A stretch of 11,760 nucleotides of DNA from an uncultured Clostridia bacterium (GTDB lineage: Bacteria; Bacillota; Clostridia; Oscillospirales; Ruminococcaceae). The translations under genes were made by a program, and so were the position numbers. A model generated the notes under the pieces. That model had not been told where the DNA came from and did not search any database. It worked only from the letters and a program-made list of their open reading frames with translations. Below, piece after piece: positions 5,363 to 10,767 of the stretch; position 1 is the stretch's first letter, and every line of letters begins with the position of its first letter. Location: assembly GCA_947632425.1 (NCBI GenBank), contig CANRPG010000048.1, positions 1-11,760 of the forward strand, given 5' to 3'.

Positions 5363-6937
5363 CTAATCCAGAGATTTCATAGTAGGGAAGAGGAGCACAT
5401 CACGGATAGCGGGGGAGTTGGTGAGCAGCATGACCAGTCTGTCGATGCCGTAGCCGATGCCGCCTGTGGGGGGCATTCCTATCTCCAGCGCGTGGAGGAA
5501 ATCCTCGTCGATGCGGTTGGCTTCTTCGTCGCCCTGCGAGAGCAGTTTTTCCTGCTCCACAAATCTTTCTCTCTGGTCAACGGGGTCGTTGAGCTCGGAG
5601 TAGGCGTTGCACATTTCCCAGCCGTTTATATAAAGCTCAAATCTTTCTACCTTTCCGGGGTCGTCGGGCTTTTTCTTGGTAAGCGGCGAGATCTCAATCG
5701 GGTGATCCATTATAAACGTTGGCTGCAACAGGTGTTCCTCGGCAAATTCTTCAAAGAACAGATTCAGAATATCGCCCTTTTTATGCCGCTGCTCATACTC
5801 TACATGATGTTCATCTGCGACCGCTCTTGCCTGCTCCAGCGTTTCTATCTTATCAAAATCAATGCCGGAATACTTTTTTACTGCCTCGGTCATGGTAAGT
5901 CTTTCAAACGGTTTGCCGAAGTCTATTTCCAGTTCGCCGTACTTGACTATATCGCTGCCGCAGACTTCTCTCGCGAGATACCTGAACATACTTTCGGTAA
6001 GTTCCATCATGCCGTGGTAGTCGGTATACGCCTGATAGAGTTCCATAAGGGTAAACTCGGGGTTATGGCGCGCATCTACGCCCTCGTTGCGGAAAACTCT
6101 GCCTATTTCGTAAACTCTTTCAAGACCGCCGACTATAAGCCTTTTAAGGTAGAGCTCGAGAGAAATTCTAAGCTTTATATCCTCGTTGAGGGCGTTATAG
6201 TGGGTATCAAAAGGTCTGGCAGCCGCTCCGCCTGCGTTTGAAACGAGCATGGGTGTTTCAACTTCCATAAAGCCTCTGCCGTCTAAAAATCTGCGTATAG
6301 AAGCGATAATTTTAGAGCGCTTTACGAAGGTATCACGCACCTGCGGATTGCAGATAAGGTCTGTATATCTCTGGCGGTAGCGCATATCCTGATTTTTAAG
6401 CCCATGCCACTTTTCGGGCAGTGGGGCAAGCGATTTTGAAAGAAGTGTTATGCCTGTAGCGTGGAGGGATATTTCGCCTCTGCGGGTACGGAAAATAAAG
6501 CCTTCAACGCCTGCGATATCGCCTATATCCCACTTTTTGAAGTCGGCAAAATTTTCTTCGCCTATTTCATTGAGGCGGACATAGACCTGTATTCTGCCCT
6601 TGGCGTCCAGAAGGTCTATAAAATTAGCCTTGCCCATATCGCGGCGTGACATAATTCTGCCGGCCAAACGAATGGTCGTTCTTTCTGCTTCGAGCTTTTC
6701 TTTCAAAAGTGCCTCGTCATCGCTGCACTGCTCTTTTACGCGCGCTTCTACTGCTTCATACTCTGCTTTTGCTGCGGCAGTATTTGTTGTAACGTCGTAC
6801 TTTGTAACTGCGAACGGGTCTTTGCCTGCGGCTTTAAGGTCGCTCAGCTTATCCATTCTTATCTTCTTATAGGTATTTAATTCCTCGGCGGTAAGCTCTT
6901 CCTCCTCGGGGAGGATCTGCTCGCTGATGTCACTCAT
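5363..6937 (-). CDS. lysS: Lysyl-tRNA synthetase, class II
   Basis: LysRS charges tRNA-Lys with lysine using ATP, in the cytoplasm. The 524-residue protein is full length for the family plus an acidic N-terminal extension of about 25 residues. An anticodon-binding OB fold covers about 89-166 (IRLAGRIMSRRDMGKANFID core). The class II catalytic domain follows: motif 1 region about 208-232, GGAAARPF (236-243), ELYLKRLIVGGLERVYEIG (261-279), motif 2 GRVFRNEG...ARHNPEFTLMELY (279-301), FIMDHPIEISPL (408-419), WEMCNAYSELNDP (440-452) and motif 3 GGIGYGIDRLVMLLT (492-506). The ATG directly abuts the greA stop (TAAATG), with AAAGGAAGG upstream inside the greA end, so translation is probably coupled. 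It is the last gene of an SseB-like/greA/lysS operon. The stop is TAG 5363-5365. Confidence 0.97.
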   Translation of the reverse strand: MSDISEQILPEEEELTAEELNTYKKIRMDKLSDLKAAGKDPFAVTKYDVTTNTAAAKAEYEAVEARVKEQCSDDEALLKEKLEAERTTIRLAGRIMSRRDMGKANFIDLLDAKGRIQVYVRLNEIGEENFADFKKWDIGDIAGVEGFIFRTRRGEISLHATGITLLSKSLAPLPEKWHGLKNQDMRYRQRYTDLICNPQVRDTFVKRSKIIASIRRFLDGRGFMEVETPMLVSNAGGAAARPFDTHYNALNEDIKLRISLELYLKRLIVGGLERVYEIGRVFRNEGVDARHNPEFTLMELYQAYTDYHGMMELTESMFRYLAREVCGSDIVKYGELEIDFGKPFERLTMTEAVKKYSGIDFDKIETLEQARAVADEHHVEYEQRHKKGDILNLFFEEFAEEHLLQPTFIMDHPIEISPLTKKKPDDPGKVERFELYINGWEMCNAYSELNDPVDQRERFVEQEKLLSQGDEEANRIDEDFLHALEIGMPPTGGIGYGIDRLVMLLTNSPAIRDVLLFPTMKSLD

Positions 6938-7432
6938 TTATTTCCTTCCTTTCGTTTCTCTCGAAACTTCCATAACTTCAAATTCTACTATTCCCATCGG
7001 GGTATTTACGTCAAACACATCTCCTACTTTGGAGTGCATGGCGGCTTTGCCGACGGGGGATTCATCGGATATTATGCCGTTTTCGGGGTCTGATTTGGAC
7101 GATGAATCTATTATATACGTTTCAAGTGAGCCGTCGCTGCGGTCTTTGAGGACCACACGAGAGCCCAGATTGACTTCATTTTCGTTTATATCGCTCTCGT
7201 TGACTATTACTGCTATACTGAGCTGATATTCTTTTTCCTTTATCTCGCTTTCGAGGGCTGCCTGCTCGTCTTTGGCGGCATCGTACTCGGCATTTTCGGA
7301 AAGGTCGCCGAAAGAACGGGCTTCTTTAAGTTTTTCAGCCACCTCGCGTGATCTGACGGTCTTTAAATACTCAAGATCGTCTACGAGATCCTGATAGGCT
7401 TCTTTTGTAAACAGCTTTTTATTTTCGGGCAT
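6938..7432 (-). CDS. greA: Transcript cleavage factor GreA
   Basis: GreA enters the RNA polymerase secondary channel and stimulates cleavage of backtracked RNA. The 164-residue product has the N-terminal coiled coil with tip signature FGDLSENAEYDAAKDEQ (41-57), including the acidic pair Asp43 and Glu46 that coordinates the catalytic metal. It also has the C-terminal FKBP-like domain with ISDESPVGKA (121-130) and VNTPMGIVEFEV (142-153). A GTG at 7441 is in frame, but its first base is the last base of the AAAAGGAG ribosome binding site. The ATG at 7432 has that site 8 nt upstream and is the better start. It lies 21 bp after the SseB-like gene and abuts lysS, an order common in Clostridia. Confidence 0.96.
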   Translation of the reverse strand: MPENKKLFTKEAYQDLVDDLEYLKTVRSREVAEKLKEARSFGDLSENAEYDAAKDEQAALESEIKEKEYQLSIAVIVNESDINENEVNLGSRVVLKDRSDGSLETYIIDSSSKSDPENGIISDESPVGKAAMHSKVGDVFDVNTPMGIVEFEVMEVSRETKGRK

Positions 7433-7453
7433 ATCTAACACTCCTTTTATAAA

Positions 7454-8248
7454 TTACTTTCTGTACACGGGCAGTCTGTTGTTTGTTACCGTTTGGGCAA
7501 AATTATCTGTATAAGGCACGAACATAAGGTGCATACCCTGCGTGAACGGCGCGGCTATTTCGGCAAGTTTCTGGAAAGTTTCCCTGAGTGTGTCTTTGTC
7601 ATCGCTGCTGTCAACTATGAGCAAGAGGCTTTTTGCCTGATTTGCTCTTTCAAGGATAAGCACGAAAAGCTGGTCTACTCTGCCGTACTCATCGAGCTTT
7701 TCACGAATGGTATCTATAAAGCCGTCGGGGTATTTTCCGGGAATGGTGACTTTGACCTGCTCGTTGGGTCGGGGGGTATATATCTCGCTGTCTGCCATAC
7801 GGGCAAGCATCTCTTTGGGAACGGCAAAATTGTTGGTGAACGGGTCGATCACTATGCCGTCGAGGTCGCAGTCGGGCTTATTGAACGCGGCCATGAGCAT
7901 GACGACGTTCATTACTAGATATCTTTCGGAGGATATTACGCCGGTGTTTTTCTCGCTGTCTATCTCGCCGCGCGATGTGAATACCGCCATGTACTTTTTG
8001 CCGTCTTTATTTTTGAGGACGTGCATATTGAAGCTCCTCTTGTTTTCGAGAGCGACTTTGCCGTCCTCTTTTTCAACGGCTTCGGTATTTTCGACCATTC
8101 TTGCAGGACACACAAAGTTGCCCCTCTGAATGAGCCTTGCGACATAGTTGAATTTTTCATCGGATCTGTCCTGTTTGAGATCCTGTATTGCTGCCACAAG
8201 AGCATCATTATCGACTACCATCTGTTGATTGTTGTTTACTTCTGCCAT
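7454..8248 (-). CDS. SseB-like protein
   Basis: The 264-residue protein resembles the SseB family (named for enhanced serine sensitivity in E. coli; molecular role poorly known). Residues about 32-145 look like the SseB N-terminal domain: FVCPAR (45-50), KKYMAVFTSRGEI (84-96), and DLDGIVIDPFTNNFAVPKEM (128-147), a typical SseB signature. Residues about 160-262 fit the SseB C-terminal domain, with DQLFVLILERANQAKSLLLI (192-211) and HLMFVPYTDNFAQ (240-252). No signal peptide or membrane segment. AAAAAAGGAG lies 10 nt before ATG 8248. It opens a tight three-gene unit with greA and lysS. Family assignment rests on recognised motifs only, so the gene symbol is withheld. Confidence 0.8.
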   Translation of the reverse strand: MAEVNNNQQMVVDNDALVAAIQDLKQDRSDEKFNYVARLIQRGNFVCPARMVENTEAVEKEDGKVALENKRSFNMHVLKNKDGKKYMAVFTSRGEIDSEKNTGVISSERYLVMNVVMLMAAFNKPDCDLDGIVIDPFTNNFAVPKEMLARMADSEIYTPRPNEQVKVTIPGKYPDGFIDTIREKLDEYGRVDQLFVLILERANQAKSLLLIVDSSDDKDTLRETFQKLAEIAAPFTQGMHLMFVPYTDNFAQTVTNNRLPVYRK

Positions 8249-8285
8249 AAGTTTAATACTCCTTTTTTGATAGTTTTATTTTACA

Positions 8286-8300
8286 TAGAATAATATTCTA
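8286..8300. promoter_or_regulatory. 15-bp palindrome upstream of the SseB-like gene
   Basis: TAGAATA-A-TATTCTA is a perfect dyad with 7-bp arms, about 38 bp before the start codon on the - strand. It overlaps the AT-rich area where the operon promoter should lie. No convincing -35/-10 pair is visible. It could be an operator or a chance AT palindrome. Confidence 0.35.
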
Positions 8301-8321
8301 CTTTTGAGAAACTAGACTACT

Positions 8322-8354
8322 GAAGCAAGATAACGAGAGGCAAGAGGCAAGATG
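8322..8354. repeat. Purine heptad tract, left end of the repeat region
   Basis: The + strand reads GAAGCAAGATAACG then AGAGGCAAGAGGCAAGATG, built of imperfect 7-nt units around AGGCAAG. The same unit appears in the opposite orientation (pyrimidines on the + strand) at 8393-8410, 8558-8577 and 9019-9056. Tracts of opposite polarity thus bound the 8322-9056 interval. Confidence 0.55.
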
Positions 8355-8391
8355 AGCATTTTGAAAAATCTGCGCAAAGCTATAAAAAGCA

Positions 8392-8513
8392 ATTTCTTGC
8401 TTCTTGCTTCTAATCGTAAACCGCAGAAATGGCAAGTTAGCACGAACGTTGAAAAAACTTTTCTAACCTCTAACTTCTTACTTCTAACTTCTAATAGGGC
8501 AAGATGTTGGGTT
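8392..8513. repeat. 122-bp direct repeat, copy A
   Basis: This block equals 8557-8678 with three substitutions (at 8401, 8415 and 8508). It contains, in order, a CTTGCTT-type pyrimidine tract, CCGCAGAAATGGCAAG, GCACGAACGTTGAAAAAAC, a second heptad tract (CTAACCTCTAACTTCTTAC and onward) and AGGGCAAGATG. The period is 165 bp; the 43-bp spacer holds a 7-bp hairpin (GCGTTCC 8529-8535, GGAACGC 8541-8547). Confidence 0.92.
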
Positions 8514-8556
8514 ATCTCGCTTGGTTCGGCGTTCCTTAACGGAACGCGGAAAGGCC

Positions 8557-8678
8557 ATTTCTTGCCTCTTGCTTCTAATTGTAAACCGCAGAAATGGCAA
8601 GTTAGCACGAACGTTGAAAAAACTTTTCTAACCTCTAACTTCTTACTTCTAACTTCTAATAGGGCAAGATGTGGGGTT
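8557..8678. repeat. 122-bp direct repeat, copy B
   Basis: Second copy of the 8392-8513 block, 165 bp on. In this copy GCCATTTCT (8554-8562) pairs with AGAAATGGC (8590-8598), a 9-bp stem only partly present in copy A. A shorter relative of the core (GCACAAACGTTGAA) recurs at 9001-9014 before the last heptad tract. Confidence 0.92.
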
Positions 8679-8737
8679 TATAACAATGATGTTGCGCACG
8701 CAAGCGCGCGCAGGGAAAAGAGCTAAGGTCTTTTCAC

Positions 8738-8768
8738 AGGAAAATCCCTCTCTTGCAGGGATTTTCCT
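8738..8768. terminator. Hairpin, possible terminator
   Basis: AGGAAAATCCCT (8738-8749) and AGGGATTTTCCT (8757-8768) pair over 12 bp with a 7-nt loop. On the + strand it is followed by CTTT and then directly by the next inverted repeat. The T richness is modest, so it may be one part of a double terminator for - strand transcripts from proS. Confidence 0.55.
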
Positions 8769-8769
8769 C

Positions 8770-8800
8770 TTTAAAAACAGTCCACCGGACTGTTTTTAAA
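8770..8800. terminator. Bidirectional Rho-independent terminator
   Basis: TTTAAAAACAGTCC (8770-8783) and GGACTGTTTTTAAA (8787-8800) are perfect 14-bp inverted arms around ACC. The A5/T5 blocks at both outer ends give a T tract in either direction. On the - strand it lies about 250 bp after the proS stop and would insulate the serS-proS unit from the SseB-like operon. Confidence 0.7.
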
Positions 8801-8834
8801 TTCACCTTTTTCGGAGCGCCTGCTGTATGGGGTT

Positions 8835-8899
8835 TCGCCGTCTGCGGACGGCGACGAGGGTTTCACCCTCGACCTGACGACCCTTTTGAAAAAGGGTCG
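8835..8899. repeat. Three consecutive short hairpins
   Basis: TCGCCGTC/GACGGCGA (8835-8842, 8847-8854; loop TGCG), CGAGGGT/ACCCTCG (8855-8861, 8865-8871; loop TTC) and CGACCCTTT/AAAGGGTCG (8878-8886, 8891-8899; loop TGAA) follow each other with gaps of 0 and 6 nt. The third runs into the 60-bp dispersed repeat. No ORF here is credible, so this is structured non-coding DNA or RNA. Confidence 0.7.
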
Positions 8900-8954
8900 A
8901 TCGAAAACTTTTAGTTTCTTGACAGGGGTTATAACTTTTGCGTACTGTGGAGCG
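8895..8954. repeat. 60-bp dispersed repeat, copy 2 (downstream of proS)
   Basis: Matches 5283-5342 with 54 of 60 identical positions in the same orientation. The promoter-like pair is TTGACA (8919-8924), 18 bp, TACTGT (8943-8948). It starts 99 bp past the proS stop on the - strand. Both copies thus lie 3' of an aminoacyl-tRNA synthetase gene. Confidence 0.8.
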
Positions 8955-8988
8955 GTGAACGGCTCCGCAGGCTTGCGCGTAAGCGCAA
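8949..8988. repeat. Two small hairpins
   Basis: GGAGC/GCTCC (8949-8953, 8962-8966) and TTGCGC/GCGCAA (8973-8978, 8983-8988) with a GTAA loop, which is a GNRA-type tetraloop if transcribed from the + strand. They continue the hairpin series that begins at 8738. Confidence 0.45.
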
Positions 8989-9018
8989 TTATTAAGCAAC
9001 GCACAAACGTTGAAGTTA

Positions 9019-9056
9019 CAACTTCTTGCCTCTTGCTTCTTATCTTCTTGCCTCTA
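9019..9056. repeat. Pyrimidine heptad tract at the proS stop codon
   Basis: Imperfect 7-nt units (CTTCTTG, CCTCTTG, CTTCTTA, then CTTCTTGCCTCTAG) fill the stretch immediately 3' of proS, and the proS stop (CTA on the + strand, 9054-9056) lies inside the last unit. Polarity is opposite to the tract at 8322-8354. Confidence 0.6.
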
Positions 9057-10502
9057 GTAGGCTTTTCCCCATAGAACCATTTTATCTGCTTTCTTGCCGC
9101 AGCAGACACAGGTGTCTGCTATATGCTCCTGCTCGTTGGGTATGCAGCGCGAGCCTGCGCCGGTGAGCTCTTTTACCTTGTCCTCGCACTCCTCGCTGCC
9201 GCACCACATAGCCTTGATAAAGCCGTCGCCGTTTTCTTCAAGCACTTTCTTCATCTCGTCCGTGCTGGTGCATTTATATGTTCTTCTCTCGCGGTTTTCT
9301 TCTGCCTTTTTATACATACCCTGCGGTATCTCGTTTTTCAGCAGTTCTGCAACGGTATCGGCAAAGTCTGCAAGAGGAACATCTCTCTTTTCGCCGCTGT
9401 ATCTTACGGCGCAGACGCACTTGTTATTCTCTATATCCTTAGGGCCTATCTCTACACGCAGCGGAACGCCTTTCATCTCATACTCTGCAAACTTCCAGCC
9501 GGGCGAGTTATCGCTGTCGTCTAGCTTTACGCGAAGCCCCTGCGCTTTAAGTATCTGCAAAAGCTCATTCGCCTTTTCTAAAACGCCCTCTTTATGCTGT
9601 GCAACGGGCACTATGACTACCTGTATCGGTGCTACATCGGGCGGCAGGACAAGACCGCTGTTATCGCCGTGTGTCATGATAACTGCGCCTATAAGTCTGG
9701 TAGTCATGCCCCATGAGGTCTGGTGGGGGTATTTCAAAGTATTATCTTTATCGGTATACTGGATATTAAAAGCCTTAGCAAAGCCGTCGCCGAAGTAATG
9801 CGAAGTGCCTGCCTGCAACGCCTTGCCGTCGTGCATAAGGGCTTCTATAGCGTAGGTAGCGACTGCCCCTGCGAACTTATCGCTCTCGGTCTTTCTGCCT
9901 TTAACTACGGGCATACACAGATGCTTTTCGCAAAACTCGGCATACACATCGAGCATTTTTTCTGTTTCTGCAATTGCTTCTTCCGCGGTGGCGTGAATGG
10001 TATGACCCTCCTGCCACAAAAACTCTCTCGAGCGCAGAAAAGGACGTGTAGTTTTTTCCCACCTTACAACGCTTACCCACTGGTTATACAGCTTGGGCAG
10101 GTCGCGGTAGGAATGAACGATATTAGCGTAATGCTCACAGAAAAGAGTTTCGGAAGTGGGGCGGACGCAAAGCCTTTCTTCAAGTTTTTCGCTGCCGCCG
10201 TGAGTTACCCATGCAACTTCGGGCGCGAAGCCCTCTACATGGTCTTTCTCTTTCTGCAAGAGGCTTTCGGGTATGAACATAGGCATACACACATTCTCGT
10301 GCCCTGTCTCTTTGAACATACCGTCAAGAATTCTCTGAATATTTTCCCAAATCGCGTAGCCATAGGGGCGAATGACCATACAGCCCTTTACGCTGGTATA
10401 CTCTACGAGCTCTGCTTTTTTGCATATATCGGTATACCACTGCGCGAAATCGTCGTCCATAGAGGTGATAGCCTCTACCATTTTACCGTTGTTTTTTGCC
10501 AT
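9054..10502 (-). CDS. proS: Prolyl-tRNA synthetase, archaeal/eukaryal type
   Basis: ProRS charges tRNA-Pro with proline. The 482-residue form lacks the editing insertion of long bacterial ProRS and matches the shorter archaeal/eukaryal-type enzyme found in many Clostridia. Visible are the proline/ATP-site loop RPTSET (114-119), motif 2 with RPFLRSREFLWQEGHT (153-168), GTSHYFGDGFAKAF (232-245), motif 3 region QTSWGMTTRLIGAVIMTHGD (261-280), and the anticodon-binding domain from about 293 (QVVIVPV). The C-terminal Zn-type domain has Cys434, Cys439, Cys465 and Cys468, and the chain ends in Tyr482, as usual for this type. ATG 10502 is chosen because the protein begins there like family members. 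The frame is open further upstream, but that stretch overlaps the neighbouring gene. The nearest GGAG is 12 nt upstream, a loose spacing. The start overlaps the 94-residue gene by 20 bp. Confidence 0.95.
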   Translation of the reverse strand: MAKNNGKMVEAITSMDDDFAQWYTDICKKAELVEYTSVKGCMVIRPYGYAIWENIQRILDGMFKETGHENVCMPMFIPESLLQKEKDHVEGFAPEVAWVTHGGSEKLEERLCVRPTSETLFCEHYANIVHSYRDLPKLYNQWVSVVRWEKTTRPFLRSREFLWQEGHTIHATAEEAIAETEKMLDVYAEFCEKHLCMPVVKGRKTESDKFAGAVATYAIEALMHDGKALQAGTSHYFGDGFAKAFNIQYTDKDNTLKYPHQTSWGMTTRLIGAVIMTHGDNSGLVLPPDVAPIQVVIVPVAQHKEGVLEKANELLQILKAQGLRVKLDDSDNSPGWKFAEYEMKGVPLRVEIGPKDIENNKCVCAVRYSGEKRDVPLADFADTVAELLKNEIPQGMYKKAEENRERRTYKCTSTDEMKKVLEENGDGFIKAMWCGSEECEDKVKELTGAGSRCIPNEQEHIADTCVCCGKKADKMVLWGKAY

Positions 10503-10767
10503 GCTTTTTATCAACTCCGTAAATGTCTGTATTGTAAATCTTATAGTTGGGGTCGAAGTCATCTTCTTTGCTTGCATCGAAAATGCCGCGAACGCCGTCG
10601 TCTTCTTTAGGCTTTTCGGGTTTGCGGTGCTTGTCCACAATTTTTGCGATATGCGGTGTTGCGACTGCTGCGAGAGCTATCAGAGCCATTACCACAACAG
10701 CTTTTACTGCAAACGCACCGATCGCCGACCATTTGCCTGCAAGCAAGGTTATTTTAAAGATACTCAT
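10483..10767 (-). CDS. Small single-span membrane protein between serS and proS
   Basis: A 94-residue protein I do not recognise. Residues about 13-38 form one hydrophobic span (IGAFAVKAVVVMALIALAAV core). It is followed by a basic stretch (HRKPEKPK) that places the C-terminus in the cytoplasm, then an acidic segment (KEDDFDP) and a basic end (KKHGKKQR). Its ATG overlaps the serS stop as ATGA, and its end overlaps the proS start by 20 bp, so translation is probably coupled across all three genes. AAGGA lies 12 nt before ATG, a weak ribosome site, which also points to coupling. There are no catalytic motifs. Linkage suggests a role near the synthetases, or only shared expression. Confidence 0.72.
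   Translation of the reverse strand: MSIFKITLLAGKWSAIGAFAVKAVVVMALIALAAVATPHIAKIVDKHRKPEKPKEDDGVRGIFDASKEDDFDPNYKIYNTDIYGVDKKHGKKQR

Noticed and set aside
5333..6241. 302-codon open frame on the + strand
   Set aside because: Antisense to lysS, whose class II motifs leave no doubt about the coding strand.
7433..7441. GTG 7441 as the greA start
   Set aside because: The GTG overlaps the last base of the ribosome binding site; the ATG at 7432 has correct 8-nt spacing and gives a normal GreA N-terminus.
8392..8678. CRISPR array
   Set aside because: Only two long (122-bp) repeats with one spacer and internal microrepeats, and no cas genes; not CRISPR geometry.
8312..8726. Open frames on both strands across the 122-bp repeats
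   Set aside because: Products are just translated heptad repeats (LEVRSKKLEVRK or TSNFLLLTSNRA type) with no ribosome site; treated as spurious.
8249..9053. T-box or amino-acid riboswitch in the gap upstream of the SseB-like/greA/lysS unit
   Set aside because: I looked on the - strand for a T-box-type conserved antiterminator sequence and saw none; the hairpins present look like terminators or repeats.
8771..9109. 112-codon - strand frame across the hairpin series
   Set aside because: It overlaps the end of proS and consists of translated repeat and hairpin DNA; such frames arise commonly over dispersed repeats.
9723..10610. 295-codon open frame on the + strand
   Set aside because: Antisense to proS; no family resemblance.
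10503..10640. 46-residue N-terminal extension of ProS
   Set aside because: The extension lies over the out-of-frame 94-residue gene and does not resemble ProRS; family-like sequence starts at ATG 10502.
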